NCBI GenBank assembly: GCA_034766995.1
Contig: CM068314.1
Span: 39,191,708-39,255,707, forward strand
Length of the DNA: 64,000 nucleotides
Direction: 5' to 3'
From: Acanthacorydalis orientalis
Taxonomy: Eukaryota > Arthropoda > Insecta > Megaloptera > Corydalidae
Part shown: piece after piece, positions 52,373-64,000 of the stretch
How positions within the stretch are numbered: the stretch's first letter is position 1
How the letters are laid out: each line of letters starts with the position of its first letter
Notes under the pieces: model-generated
Told to the model about the DNA's origin: nothing
The model's database searches: none
The model's input: the letters and a program-made list of their open reading frames with translations, nothing else
Translations under genes and position numbers: made by a program

Positions 52373-52908
52373 TAAGTTGATAGAAAAATAATTGCAGTTT
52401 ATGACCTCCAAACTTAAATTCATTTTTTCATACATGGCCCAGTACTGTTGGATGACTAACGCTTAACTTTTGTCAAAGTTCTCGAATTGTTGTGCGTGGT
52501 TCTGAATCAACTAACGTCTTCAGTTGGTCGTTAGGAACTGAAGAAAGATTCCGATGACTCTTTTCATTTTCAGGGCTGTCGTCTCCAGCACGAAATTTTT
52601 GAAACCATCATTGCATCTACGTTTCTTAACAGCCTACACCAAAAGCATCGTTTAGTTTACAAGCAGTTTCTAATACTTTACCACCAATTTTAAACTCTTA
52701 CTAAAATTTTACTCTTATTACTTCTTTGACATCTTTAATTCAATAGCTCAACTTCAAGTAAAATTAATAGTAAAACCAAAATCGATGTTACCAAAATATA
52801 GACCGAAAAATGCACTTTAAAACTATATTAACATGAACACGATGAAATAACTCTTTGAACATTGAATAAAATTATGGTTAGATTTCAGAAAACAAAAACC
52901 GCAATTAT

Positions 52909-52911
<3 letters not shown>
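52373..52911 (-). mobile_element. Cecropia-like mariner deletion derivative without catalytic domain, in the Hs3st-A intron
   Basis: On the minus strand this copy starts at ACCGCAATTATT next to a (TA)n tract and ends at TTTTTCTATCAACTTAATA. It shares the 5' leader (TTTCTGAAATCTAACCATAA near 52880) and the start of the transposase with the copies at 41063 and 54542. It reads to the HTH segment ending in a CATCCAACAGT sequence near 52455, then passes straight into the 3' leader. The whole catalytic domain is absent. The outer part of its 5' inverted repeat is replaced by the microsatellite at 52912. Confidence 0.85.

Positions 52912-52951
<40 letters not shown>
52912..52951. repeat. (TA)n microsatellite replacing a mariner end
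   Basis: It directly follows the truncated inverted repeat of the 52373-52911 element. Confidence 0.9.
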
Positions 52952-52952
<1 letters not shown>

Positions 52953-54541
52953 GTGTTTGTGTGATTATCATGTAATGTTCATTAAATAATTTTCATTGTG
53001 ATTGATTACATGCCTTTATTAATATATATTAATTTTGTTCATGTCAAAAATACAAACAGGTTTAAAATATTTATATTACAATAATTTTAATAGAATTCAA
53101 ACTTGCGTGTAATTAATGCATATTTTATTATGATTATAATTTTCTACATACAATGTAACTTTATATTAAATCTTTTACATCATGTAGACAGAATTCATGC
53201 TGATATTAAATTAAACGGCTGATGCATGTCAAGAATTTAATACAATATTATATATCCCTAAATTTTGCGTAAATATTTTAAATAAGCGATTTAACAAAAC
53301 TTAATGACTAAAAAGATTATAAATAATACATTTTATGCACTTCGTTACAATATGAAACGAATATAAAAACGTAAGTAGCATTCACGATATCGATTTTAAT
53401 ACCGGTACTCTGTAAATATTTGTTGTTTTTATTTCATTCCTTAGATGATTGATTAAACACGTATTGTGACACATACGTTAATTATAAGGTTTTTTCTACA
53501 AATTGCGTATAAAAGTGTAATTAAAGTAAGCAAAAACGAAGAATTTCCATGGGCGTCCAAGTCATTAATCATATGGTATTTTCAAAGTGTCTCGAGCATT
53601 TTCCGTTCAATGAGGTCTATTCATTAACGGCGTTCATTTAAATTTTAATGGCTTTTCATAAATACGCTACCCTTATTATTTACATGTAACGCATTGTAAG
53701 GTGAAGTTCATATATTACTTATATTCCAATGCCATTCTTTAAAACTTGTACTTAATAACAAAAGATTTTGACATGTATTGTAAGTTTTTAAAAGGTATTA
53801 GTGAATTAATTAAATACCAGTTGTTATTTTTTTGAAAAATAATAGAAAAAAAAGCAATAATTGTTTCTTACATTAAAAATTCTTTTAGTATGCTTTGTAG
53901 AAATTTTGAAAAGACAATATTACAAATTATAATAGTGATATAATTTCAAAAAATATCATGTACGTTTTCAAGATTTTATGTTCGGAATTAATTTAATATT
54001 TACTTCTTTTTCATAGAAACGAGATCTTTAGAATTAAAAATGCAATTCTTTTATATACAACGAGAAATTTTAAAACAAAAAAATGGAATGGAATACAGCG
54101 AACATGAAATTTGATTTCACAGTATTTTAATAAGAAATGAATGCCGTATCTGTTTCGTCGTATCTATATTATTTACTTATAAATGGAGCTTCTTGACCTG
54201 TTCAATCATTCACATTTTCATCGAGAAGTTTCGTGTTCCGTATTATCATTTTATTCGTTCAACTATATCACTTTTAAAATAAACTTTTATTAAAATATAA
54301 AGAATACCTATTTTTTAATTCGATAATTGTTGTTTGTAATACAAGCTTTTATAACTAACAGTATTGTGCTGATTAATTATTTATGTACTTCAGTCAATGT
54401 TTTAAAAATATTACAAGGATAACAATTAAAAAATTATTTTATTACTAATAATGTTCGAAAAAAATTCACTATTAATCTATCACGTATGTAATTCAAGTTT
54501 AAATAAATCTTTAGTAAAGTCTGAGCATTAATATAATATAT

Positions 54542-55102
54542 TAGATAGGTAGGAAATGATAGAGGTTTTTGTTTTCTGAATTCTAACCTTAATTTTTTTC
54601 AATGAATGTGTCATTTCATTGCTTTTATGTTAATATCATTCTAAAGAGCATTTTTCGGTCTGTATTTTGGTAACATCAACTTTAGTTTTACTATTAATTT
54701 TGCTTGAAGTTGGGCTATTGAATTAGAGATGAAAAAGAAGCAAATAAGAGTAACATTTTTGTACGAGTTCAAAACGAGTGATAAAGTAGCACAAACTGCT
54801 TGTAAACTAAGCAATTCTTTTGGTGTGAGCTGTTAAGGAATGTACGGTGCGATAATAGTTCCAAACATTTCGTGCTGGAGACAAGAGCCTTGAAAATGAA
54901 GAAGGTCGCGGGGATCATTCCTCAGTTTATAAAGACAACCCGAAGGCAGAAGTTGATTCAGAACCACGCAGAATAATTCCAGAGCTTGCACAACAATTAA
55001 TTATTAGTCATCCAACAGTTCTAGACCACTTAAAACCATTTAAAGTAAAAAATGTATATGAATTTGAAGGTTACAAACTGCAATTATTTTTCAACCAACC
55101 TA
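54542..55102 (+). mobile_element. Cecropia-like mariner deletion derivative without catalytic domain, in the Hs3st-A intron
   Basis: TA at 54542-54543 and 55101-55102 flank 561 bp with inverted ends (GGTAGGAAATGATAGAGG and, inverted, GGTTGGTTGAAAAATAATTG). It reads MKKKQIRVTFLYEFKTSDKV at 54729, then a broken HTH region with FRAGDKSLENEEGRG and ELAQQLIISHPTVLDHLKP. It then jumps to the 3' leader, so no catalytic Asp remains. The deletion breakpoint is close to, but not the same as, that of the 52373 copy. Confidence 0.88.
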
Positions 55103-55189
55103 ATAGTTTTCACCATTGTAGCTAAATTTACTTTCAAAAATCAATTTTCATTTCGCCATAAACCACGAACTGTTTTCCTGATTAAGAGT

Positions 55190-55310
55190 GTTTAATAATT
55201 AATTATTGACTATATTTGTTTGTTGCTTTTGCGAATGTCATTAGTGGTTCCATTATCTTCAGAACACTAAGATATAAGAAAAACTACATCTATGCCGATT
55301 TTTTGGTCAC
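55190..55310 (-). repeat. Dispersed CTGAAGATGATG repeat, copy 6
   Basis: The minus strand reads ATCTTAGTGTTCTGAAGATA, then ATGGAACCACTAATGACATT, with GTCAATAATTAATTATTAAA at the far end. This is the same block order as copies 1 and 2. It lies in the Hs3st-A intron. Confidence 0.5.
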
Positions 55311-56261
55311 TTAATTAGCACTTTTCACTTAGCACTTTTAATTTTCTTGTAATGTTCAGAAAATATTTAAAATCAATTATTGGTCATTTCTGATTACAAA
55401 TATTTTTTTTAGAGGAGTTAACATTTTTTTATTGAAAACCTAAATATTCATAATTTAAAATTAAGGCGCATTATTGTATAATATACTAAAAATTTGGTTA
55501 TTAAATACTTACATATTTATAGAGTACAAACCATTCTTAGAATTTTACGAATTCTTTTTAAAACATCTGTAGATATTTTTTTTAAATAAAAATATAAAGT
55601 ATGTTAAATAAGTTTATAAATGAAAAAGTATTTTCAAAGTATTATAAATGGCACAAACATGAATCAACATAAGTAAATTTTTAATAAAGTTATTATTCTA
55701 CTATAAATATTTTAAAGTATAAAGAGTTTCTCAGATGTCAAAACAACCAGTCATTAATTAATAAATTCTCCAATAAACGACATGTAAAAACATATACAAC
55801 AAAGAAGTTTCATTAATAATATTTACTAAGACCTTAGATATTTTATTTCAAAAACATAAAAATTACATTGTCAGAATTTTACTTGATATTTATGACTAAA
55901 CTAAGTAATTAGTTTTAATTAAGTGGTTACAAGTATTATATAAAATAAACAGTAATTTTCAACTTTTTTAAAACTATATGAAACAAAGTAGTCTATTTTT
56001 TCTCAAATCTAAATAATTTAATATAAAAATATGTTTAATGTTAGTAATTTGTGCATAAATTATTTTTAAAAATAGGCTAACTCCAATTATTGGTATAACT
56101 TTTCAATAAGCAAATTTATAATGAATAAACAATACTATAAATTTTAAAAAAAATATTTTATTCAATCATTTTTATCCAAGCATTATAAACTTTTATTTAT
56201 CAAACAGAAATATTTATTAAAAATATATTTTTTGGTTTAAAACTATTTATAAAAATTTATG

Positions 56262-56345
56262 TTCCAGCACGCTGAAGATAATGATGGCATTGCCAAAATA
56301 CTCATAATCAAATTAAAATAACAATAGTTATTTAACGACAATTTG
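56262..56345 (+). repeat. Dispersed CTGAAGATGATG repeat, copy 7
   Basis: CAGCACGCTGAAGATAATGA then TGGCATTGCCAAAATACTC, with AACAATAGTTATTTAACGAC at the far end. It lies in the Hs3st-A intron. Confidence 0.45.
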
Positions 56346-58612
56346 AATGAATCAAATTTTATAGCATTCTGAGTATTCATTCATGAAAATATTCTGAATT
56401 TATAGTACTACTCTAATCCTGTTAAATTTTTGCTTAGTTTTCTTAACACTGAGAAACTTTTTATATTAAAACGATATTATATGAATGCAATATATTTAAC
56501 GATATTATATCTTTTTGACAGAATAATTTGTATAAAATTAACATAATAAAATAACAAGAAATTTACAATATTTATTAAAAAAAATATTTTGTAATAAATG
56601 TACTATCATGATAGTAACGAAAACTAGTTGTCAGAAAAGTATATCGTCTTAGTAAAAAAAAATAGCTTATTTTCTTAATATTATAATACTATATGATTAT
56701 ATAACAGACATTTATCTTTTCCTTACTTCTAATATGCAGTTTATACATTGCTAAAAATACGTTTGAATAAATATACAACATTAAATTATGTTTAAACGAA
56801 ACGTAATAAACACATTAAATCCTAGATATTTTTATCGATCGGAACAAATATTTACTTTACTTACATTTTGTTTAATTCAATCGTCAACACCTTTTCCAAT
56901 TTTATTGGTTTTACATATATATATATATATATACAAAAAATCATACTTCTAAATTTATTGTAAAAATATTCAATCCTTATTTTCCATTGACGTAAATGTC
57001 CTTACAAAGCGAATACATAAACATATATCGTGTTTTCATTCCGATATTTACATAATGCGTGACATTTTTTTAAAAAAAATAATTTGTTCCATGACCTTCA
57101 GTACACTGATTTTTGTTGTATGCATTAATTATTCGTTGTGTGTTCCTATATAAATTAAGTTTCAAAATATATAACACTCATTGTGTGAAATATTTTAATG
57201 ATGAGATAATCAACCCGACATTCACCTAGAGGCATCGGATAAATCGTGAAAAACCTCAGTGAAAATACTTGGAGTTCATTTAACATCGCCTTTGATATAC
57301 CTATCTACTATTTTTAATATCTTTCATTAACATAAATTTACATTAATTTACTTATCTAAAGGTATGAAAATTTTTATTGCTCCTTTCGTATACTTGTAAT
57401 AACCCAACAGCCAATGCACAGGCAAAAGGAAGCGTTATGTTATTTTCATACATAACATCAATGTTCTAGTTGAAGATACACGTTTTTGACCTGCCTTTAA
57501 TTTCCATACAGGGCTGTATTTTCATTGGCATAATAACAATTGAGTCTAGTGTATACAGTATTTTTATTCTAACATTTCAATGCGAATTATGTTAATAGTT
57601 TATTCTGTGATTATTATTAAAATATTTTAATTTATTTTTATCGATAAATAAACATATTTTGTCTTATTTTCGTTCACTTGAACTTTGTCGTGCCTTTTAT
57701 GTTTAAAATGTAGTTTATTTGTTTCTTATAAACATTTTAACATTTTTTGAAATAACTTTCTTGTGATTGAGTACATATTCTTGAATTGTTTTCCCAATGT
57801 GCTGCTTTAATTTTAGATAGTATGGCATTTATCCTTTTATATGATGTAAAATGTTATTTAACAAATATATTAAATAAAATTGAACGTTAATCTACTATTA
57901 TAAGTTTGTTTTTGTTACGATCACTATTCCATTTAACGCTTCCTGTTATGCTATATAACATGCACGATTCAGAACAGGGCTGAAATTTCTAGGCATAATA
58001 ATTTATTTTTATTTCTTCTTATTCAATCAACAGATCATTATGTTCTTTTTTCTTTTAAATCTGAGTAAGCACTGGGTTTACGAATTTGATGTAGACAAGA
58101 TCTCGCCAACTCAGTGAAAGTTTATATAGAGAGTGATGTATATCAAATAATGATGTGTTTATGAATATTTGTTTTAATGTGGGTATTATTCTATTCACTT
58201 TATGTAATTGTGAAAACATTACGTTATTGTTTAAAGTAAATTTATATTTTTAAGACAGTTTATAAATAAAATTCTTAAAATTATAATAATGTTAATAATA
58301 TTCTTTTCTGAACTTGGTCCCTTTATGAGAATAGAATAAAATCAGTTGATTAAAATAATTATAGTATTAGAATTGTCACTAAAAATATAGTTACGAAATT
58401 CAATTTAAAATAAGAAATTAAATAAATATATTTTGTACTGAGAATTAAAATATGGTTTTCATTGCTTGATGGTATATTTGATACTAATTCAATAACGAAC
58501 TGACTGACTAACTCGTAACAAATTGTTCGCACCCTAATAAAATTCAAGTAGAAGTAGAAAAATAAGATATGTCTGATTGAATATTTTACATAATTTTCAT
58601 TTTCAATTTTTT

Positions 58613-58614
58613 CT

Positions 58615-58643
<29 letters not shown>
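58613..58643. repeat. (TA)n microsatellite
   Basis: About 27 bp of TA, 190 bp before the last Hs3st-A exon. Confidence 0.95.
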
Positions 58644-58645
<2 letters not shown>

Positions 58646-58829
58646 CTTAACATTCAATTCCGTAGGAAAATGTTTGTACACTTTCGTTTTGTATAGTTAA
58701 AAAGATTGAACTTTCAAAACATAGCAGAGATTCGATGCAATGAATCCTCTAATCTATAAACGAAACCCGTCCGTTTCATCTAATGACACAGCGATGTTAG
58801 ATAATAAGAAGTGCTGTACATTGTGACAG

Positions 58830-59396
58830 GTCCCAGAGCGTATTCGAGCGATGAATGCTAGCGTGAAGCTGTTGCTGATTGTGCGCGAGCCTGTAACACG
58901 AGCCATCTCCGACTACACGCAGCTGCGTAGCCATGCGGCAACGGCATCAGGCCCACAACCAACATCATCGCCGCCGAAGACATTCGAACAGCTGGCATTG
59001 ATGCCAGACGGTTCAGTCAACGAGGCATATCGTCCCTTAGTCATCTCGATGTATCACACATTCTTACACCGTTGGCTCGAAGTATTCCCGAGAGAGCAGA
59101 TCCTTGTCGTTAATGGAGATCTTCTTATCGAGGATCCGGTACCTCAACTGCAACGTATCGAGTCGTTCCTGGGGATCGAACCACGTATAGGTAGGCACAA
59201 TTTCTATTTCAACGAAACGAAAGGTTTTTTCTGTTTGAGAAACGATACGGCGGACAAATGTCTTCGCGAATCGAAAGGTAGGAGACATCCTCGTGTAGAT
59301 CCAAATGTCATCACGAAATTGAGACGATTCTTTAGTGACCATAATCAGAAATTTTATGAATTGATCGGCGAAGATTTCGGTTGGCCCGAAGAGTAA
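58830..59396 (+). CDS. Hs3st-A: Heparan sulfate glucosamine 3-O-sulfotransferase, last coding exon (residues 164-351 and stop)
   Basis: This is the C-terminal half of the enzyme begun at 51348. Acceptor AG at 58828-58829 joins in phase 0 to give ...TPE|VPERIRAMNAS, a join conserved in the family. VREPVTRAISDYTQ (181-194) is the 3'-phosphate-binding signature, with R182 and S190 as PAPS contacts. Residues 196-214 are a low-complexity Ser/Pro/Ala insertion. C298 and C307 (FFCLRNDTADKC) are the conserved disulfide pair, followed by SKGRRHP and the terminal VDPNVITKLRRFF helix. N-X-S/T sequons lie at N172, N291 and N301. The protein is 351 residues, close to the usual 310-400 for the family, and has no broken codon. 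Base composition is far richer in G and C than the surrounding DNA, as expected for a coding exon under selection. The ATG inside this exon (58851) is an internal Met, not the start. Confidence 0.93.
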   Translation, partial: VPERIRAMNASVKLLLIVREPVTRAISDYTQLRSHAATASGPQPTSSPPKTFEQLALMPDGSVNEAYRPLVISMYHTFLHRWLEVFPREQILVVNGDLLIEDPVPQLQRIESFLGIEPRIGRHNFYFNETKGFFCLRNDTADKCLRESKGRRHPRVDPNVITKLRRFFSDHNQKFYELIGEDFGWPEE

Positions 59397-59625
59397 CGAA
59401 ATGTATTGTACATTGTACATATTTTTTTATTACACCACCCCATAGATATATCATTACGCAGAATTAGCTGTTCTGTATATGTGAATTTCTTAACGTTTTG
59501 CATACATGAAAGTCTAACATGATAGCAGGGAGTGCAGCCAAATATATTAAAAACTTACTAATTCATAATTACCGTATAAATCATATTTTCACAATTACCT
59601 ATACAATAAACGCATATTCGGTTCC
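59397..59625 (+). other. Probable Hs3st-A 3' UTR with poly(A) signal
   Basis: The first AATAAA after the stop codon is at 59605-59610, about 209 bases downstream, in AT-rich sequence. Cleavage would be expected 10-30 bases later. Other A/T-rich variants further on could act as alternative signals. Confidence 0.5.
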
Positions 59626-60451
59626 AAAAAATAATTTTGAATTAAGTAGATTGAAGAACAATTACAATTATTTTTAACGTATGTATTGAAACAATATACA
59701 CTCATATATATATAGAAACAACTAAAAATTATAAGTCTCCTCTTTAGTAAATTTTATTATTTAATATTTTTAAAACCTTTTTAAAAGGCTATAATCAATA
59801 CACTTCAAATAACACATTAATTTCTCATAACTTTTTAAAATAAATTTCAGTTACTACAAATATGAAATTTGATATGTAACACATAATAATATCAAAATAT
59901 AAACATTACATATGAACCTTCGCGCTGTCCAAACGCAAATATAGTAAATATACGATAATTAATCAAAAATGTAATATCAACAATTTTTTTAATCATTACA
60001 ATTGAAACATTTGGACGTTTTGAGACAAATTTAATTAATATATTTCATACTCTATTTATTCATATTAAAAAGATAAGAAAAAAAACTTTTTTTTACAAAT
60101 TTTCAAAACAATTCCATAAACAACGTATTATTTTAAAAAATTGTAATTAATTTCTTTTAACTTGTTAAAAAGATATTTATTTTAAGAAATGAACACACGT
60201 AGTTGATCGTAATTTTTAAAAATAATTTCATTTTTTAAAAATTGAAATCATTTCACAAAACAACTATTTCAAATTCTAAACCTTTCACAAGAATTAATTT
60301 TGTTAATTATAAAAGTAATCATTTCTAAAATCAAGAAATAAATATATAATGACCTTATTTTCAAATAGGAATAATATAATGAAAAAAATCAAATAATTGA
60401 GTGGTAAACAGATTTTTATAATCTGTTTCACCAAATAATACGTAAAAGTAG

Positions 60452-60453
<2 letters not shown>

Positions 60454-60504
<51 letters not shown>
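60454..60504. repeat. (TA)n microsatellite
   Basis: About 50 bp of TA. Confidence 0.95.
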
Positions 60505-60506
<2 letters not shown>

Positions 60507-61116
60507 TATACAAGAATATATCATTAAACAGCCCTAATGAGATGGTTTTAAGCACTGCTTTTATTTACATCGTTTATTCTTAGAATTAAAAAAAAATATT
60601 TTATTTAATATTTTTTCTGTTTATTATATTTGAATTTAAACTAATCAATATTACAAAAATATCACAATTTTGGAAAATTCTATGGACCCACAGCATGTTT
60701 AATGAATTATCTGATTTGTTATTATGAAAAAGGTAGCTCTTATTTCTGTTGTACTAAAGAAGACAATAGTTCTCTTATTCAAATCTAAAGACTTGAAAAA
60801 AAGAATGATGTGATCAATTAAAAATGTTCTTTTATATTATTTCCTTTAAATTTAAAACTGTTTATTATTATACCTATGTCAATCGTCTAACGATGAATAC
60901 TGAAACGGAACAGTTATTTATTTTATTTGCGTGAATAAGTACTTTCAAGTAAAAAATTAGACAATGAAAATATTGAAAATTACAACGAATATTCATTGGA
61001 AATATTCAAAAATAAGAATGTTTAAAATAATGATTCATAAAATTATTCGTATTAGATGCTGTTTATTTTTAATAACTTTTTTCGTACACATCAAATAATA
61101 TATTATTGCAAAATGC

Positions 61117-61148
<32 letters not shown>

Positions 61149-61379
61149 TTCAACAAACGTCCAATAAAAATATAAATTTAGCCCGTAGTTATAAATACTA
61201 ATGCCACAAAAGTACCTGTTAAAAATTTAAAATAACACGAAAATATATCGAAAATGTTGATTCAATGAAACATCAAAACATAAAATATTGTTCAACGTAA
61301 CATAATGTCACGAATATGGAAATTCAATGCACACAAACTCGAATGACGCTTTAAAAAAATAAAAACAATTCGTGTTGCG

Positions 61380-61500
61380 TCAAAAACAACGCAACGTTTA
61401 TTTTCATGTGAACATGTGTGTGTGTGTGTATATATTCCGTATCGAACACGCGACGTTATGCTAGTGACGCTATTCGATCGTAACGATCCGGAACACACGC
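61380..61500 (-). other. CpG-containing block with B-box-like motif
   Basis: The minus strand reads AATAGCGTCACTAGCATAAC, then GTCGCGTGTTCGATACGG. TGTTCGATAC resembles the T-arm B box of Pol III promoters, and TAGCGTCACTAG is a weak A-box. A (TG)n tract adjoins it. It is possibly a decayed tRNA-derived SINE head. Confidence 0.25.
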
Positions 61501-61510
61501 ACAAATATAG

Positions 61511-61513
<3 letters not shown>

Positions 61514-61561
<48 letters not shown>

Positions 61562-61592
61562 ATATATATATATATATATGTATGTATATTGA
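61514..61592. repeat. (TA)n microsatellite
   Basis: TA runs with a GTGTATAT break and TGTATGTA tail. Confidence 0.95.
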
Positions 61593-62521
61593 TACAACAT
61601 GAAACTAAACTCGTACAAGATATAGAACACTTCGTTAATGATGTATTAATGATGTTACATTTGGTTCAGTGTATAAAAAATGTATGTAGTATAACTTCGT
61701 TTCATTATTATCTTATAAATTTTCACTTGTTATTTCACTCGATGAAAAAAGAGTAAATATACAAACGATTTTTTTTTTGATTTTAATTAGTATCAAAAAA
61801 TTGTATTACAAAAAAATAATAAATTTTATACTTAGTTACTTTAAAATTAAATATAAACTTTTTTTGGTTTTCAGCGATATCTTTTTACATATACTTATAC
61901 AATCATGCATACACACTCAGGAATAGTTAAAGAAATCATTAATTACACTTGTTTGTTATTAACTTTTTCGAAAATACTTTTTTTGAAACATATAGAAAAT
62001 TTTTAGAATTGTTTAGAAAAAACCATTCTCTAATTATAGAAAGCATCGATAAAGAGCTGAAAATTTTGCTTACGAGGTGCAGAATTTCTAGAAATTAAAA
62101 TCGAGTCTTAAAAAATATAAATGAGTCCTACATAATTTACACAAATCTGAAATTTTTATTTGGAATTTATATATATATATATATATTAAAAATAGGCGCA
62201 AAGAAATTATCCTATAATCAATAGGTTTTAGAAATACAAGGACAGAAAAGCTTTTGTTAATTTTTTGTTCAGAATATCAAATCGGAGAATAAAGAAAAAA
62301 TATATGAAATGTTTATTTTAACAATATTTTAAAATAGACAGGATATGACATAAATCTTATTATTTTTATTTCAATTTTAAATGTCGACAAAATTGTACAA
62401 TTTTTCAATAAAATACATTTCATAAAAAATATCATATGTAGATTCTTAGAAAAGGATACACTTTCAACCGGTATATCTATTCCACATGTCTTCTATAAGA
62501 CATCTACTATTTATTGGAATT

Positions 62522-62592
62522 GGTTGGTTGGTTATTGGGGTTTTACGGTGATTTGACAGCTAAGGTTATTAGCACCCGAAATAGAATTGAAA
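62522..62592. repeat. Fragment of a dispersed repeat with (TTGG)n start
   Basis: A TTGG tandem at 62522-62532 is followed by GGGGTTTTACGGTGATTTGA and a CAGCTAAGGTTATTAGCACC block. This is strikingly unlike its AT-rich surroundings. Similar GGTTTTACG...CTAAGG..ATTAGC strings are common in arthropod SINE and LINE tails, which is why I call it a repeat fragment. The boundaries are approximate. Confidence 0.35.
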
Positions 62593-63117
62593 ATTATCAA
62601 CAATTTTAAGTACGAATTTCATTTATTTGAATCTTATTGCTTATTTGATTGAAAATAATTTTACATTAAAAATAAATACAGAAAAATCTTGAAAATATAA
62701 ACAAATAGACACAATAGTATATGTCTTAAATATGTTCATCTTATTTATATAACAATTCTTTGTCATAGAACTGTAAGTTATAGAAATAAAAAAATGTACA
62801 CAAAGAAAAGAAATATTTACCGTGACGACTTATAGACAGACGAAAATACATCTTTAAGAATATCTATGTGTAGATTTTTTATGAATTTATATTATCAAAT
62901 TGTCACATTTTTGAAATTTTACTGCATCAAAAGACGAAACGAATCTAGAAACTCAGTTCGTTTAAGTATTATTTATGGTCCTGTAAATTTCAGTTATCAA
63001 TATACTTCATCTTTTCAATGATTTAATTGGCGTTAATATAATTTAAACATATTATAAACACATAAATGAATAGAAGTGTATATTTATACGCATAAAGTAC
63101 ACTTCATACTGATATGT

Positions 63118-63138
63118 GTACGTATATGCACACACACA

Positions 63139-63176
<38 letters not shown>

Positions 63177-63235
63177 GTATGCATGTATGTATAAATGTGT
63201 GTGTATGTAAAAGTGTGTATGTTTAGGATCATGTG
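63118..63235. repeat. Compound (CA)n/(TA)n/(TG)n microsatellite
   Basis: CACACACACA, TA run, TATGTATGCATG, then GTGTGTG units over about 115 bp. Confidence 0.85.
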
Positions 63236-64000
63236 TGTATAAGTATATCATTGTGTATAAAAAACTACAGTCTGCTTTTAACGTTTCATTGAAAACTGAT
63301 TTTCAGTACTCGCATTTATCAAACAATATGATTATTTTACATTATGAAGAAAAATTCAGTGTAAATTGATACGTATACACAATATGCGTGTAATTCATCA
63401 TGACGTATATGACATGATGAATTATGCGCGGTTTTGTTCAAACACGCCTTTTTTTACAATCGATTAGTTCTGTACAAAACTGTTTTCTGCGAGTGTTCCA
63501 CATTTATTTAAAGAACTATAAATTACTGTCTCACTGAACCGGAGGTGGCTAAGTATTACATTGCGTCTGCGATTTGTAAATAGTGCATGCCGTATCTCTA
63601 GCTAGAAATCATATCATTTCGGCTTTCATTTCAGTATTTATATACGACGTATATCTATTAGAGTAACGTATATCTATTAAGTTAAGGTTGATTCTAATTA
63701 TACACCTCAATTAACAAAATAGTACTGTCAGTTAAGCTGCACTGAAGATAAAATTAAAACGTGATTTAATCAGAAAATTGTGATATTTTTGTGAAAACAG
63801 AATACGAAGAAATCGTTTTCAACTTTTCATTTGATATTATATTTTAAACAATGAATTTAAAATGATAATTTTTTTACGTACAAACTTTTACTATGGTTAT
63901 ATGAAGAACTAATTATTAAAATTTATTTATTTCTTGATAAGTTTATGGCCTTATTCTTATAAGCTTATTACATCTTAAGTAAGCTTATTGCAATATACAA
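63236..64000. other. Mixed-composition DNA at the window edge
   Basis: 63370-63720 is richer in CpG and unique sequence than its surroundings and contains the 12-bp hairpin. It may belong to a promoter or exon of a gene beyond the window; no frame supports a protein. Confidence 0.3.
63391..63424. other. Perfect 12-bp hairpin, extendable
   Basis: TAATTCATCATG and CATGATGAATTA flank a 10-base loop. Beyond a 2-base mismatch, GCG pairs with CGC to extend the stem. The flanking 63370-63620 is unusually mixed in composition. Confidence 0.6.

Larger units (their letters stand above)
51837..58829 (+). other. Hs3st-A intron, 6,993 bases
   Basis: Donor GTAAAT at 51837 and acceptor TTGTGACAG ending at 58829 bound this intron. 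It contains two mariner deletion derivatives (52373-52911 minus, 54542-55102 plus), two copies of the CTGAAGATGATG repeat (near 55250 and 56275) and (TA)n tracts at 52912-52951, 56913-56932 and 58613-58643. The rest is AT-rich DNA with no frame or motif I recognise. The stretch 57180-58120 is slightly richer in unique sequence but shows no coding pattern. Confidence 0.85.
59626..63117. other. Intergenic DNA downstream of Hs3st-A
   Basis: TA tracts occur at 60454, 61115, 61514 and 62165, with the two possible SINE fragments listed separately. No further gene was seen. Confidence 0.5.

Noticed and set aside
58359..58547. A 62-codon minus-strand frame with ELVS repeats
   Set aside because: It derives from a short TGACTGACTAACTC repeat in intron DNA and has no sign of selection or splice context.
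59064..59420. A 118-codon minus-strand frame
   Set aside because: It is antisense to the last Hs3st-A exon and has no motif of its own.

Overview
The window is nuclear DNA from an arthropod, most probably an insect. It is extremely AT-rich, holds dozens of long (TA)n microsatellites, has GT-AG introns and carries several Tc1/mariner lineages. Its one confidently recognised host gene is an insect-type heparan sulfate 3-O-sulfotransferase. A compact-genome insect order such as Hymenoptera would fit, but nothing in the sequence settles the order. There are no bacterial features: no operons, no ribosome binding sites and no long intronless genes.

The gene lies at the right-hand end. Two coding exons on the + strand (51348-51836 and 58830-59396) join in phase 0 across a 6,993-base intron. 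They give a 351-residue type II Golgi membrane enzyme of the HS3ST5/Hs3st-A type, with the PAPS-binding loop, catalytic Glu and disulfide pair intact. The first coding exon opens with a splice acceptor, so at least one non-coding 5' exon lies further left. Two GC-richer blocks (40486-40627, which ends in a strong donor, and 49370-50230) are candidates for it or for regulatory DNA.

The remaining roughly 50 kb is intergenic or intronic. It holds seven degenerate Tc1/mariner-type insertions of at least four lineages. These are an irritans-like DD34D element with an internal deletion (17881-18677), a DDE_3-type element with long inverted repeats (22064-23196), a cecropia-type element (33797-35007), a separate mariner lineage on the minus strand (38743-39988), and three related cecropia-like deletion derivatives (41063-42002, 52373-52911, 54542-55102). 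There is also a 219-bp non-autonomous Helitron with textbook ends (21146-21364), a possible older Helitron remnant with a helicase C-terminus (3673-4000), an 895-bp hAT-like non-autonomous element (46805-47699), one probable tRNA-derived SINE (2512-2725), and a dispersed repeat present in at least seven diverged copies.

Pieces I could not explain are worth a second look: a CpG-rich 150-bp island at 37490-37640, a 60-residue membrane-protein exon on the minus strand near 17.0-17.2 kb, a perfect 14-bp hairpin at 8899-8936, and a 12-bp hairpin at 63391-63424. All tyrosine/isoleucine-rich open frames in the window are translations of (TA)n and are not genes. No CRISPR array, rRNA or intact tRNA gene was seen.
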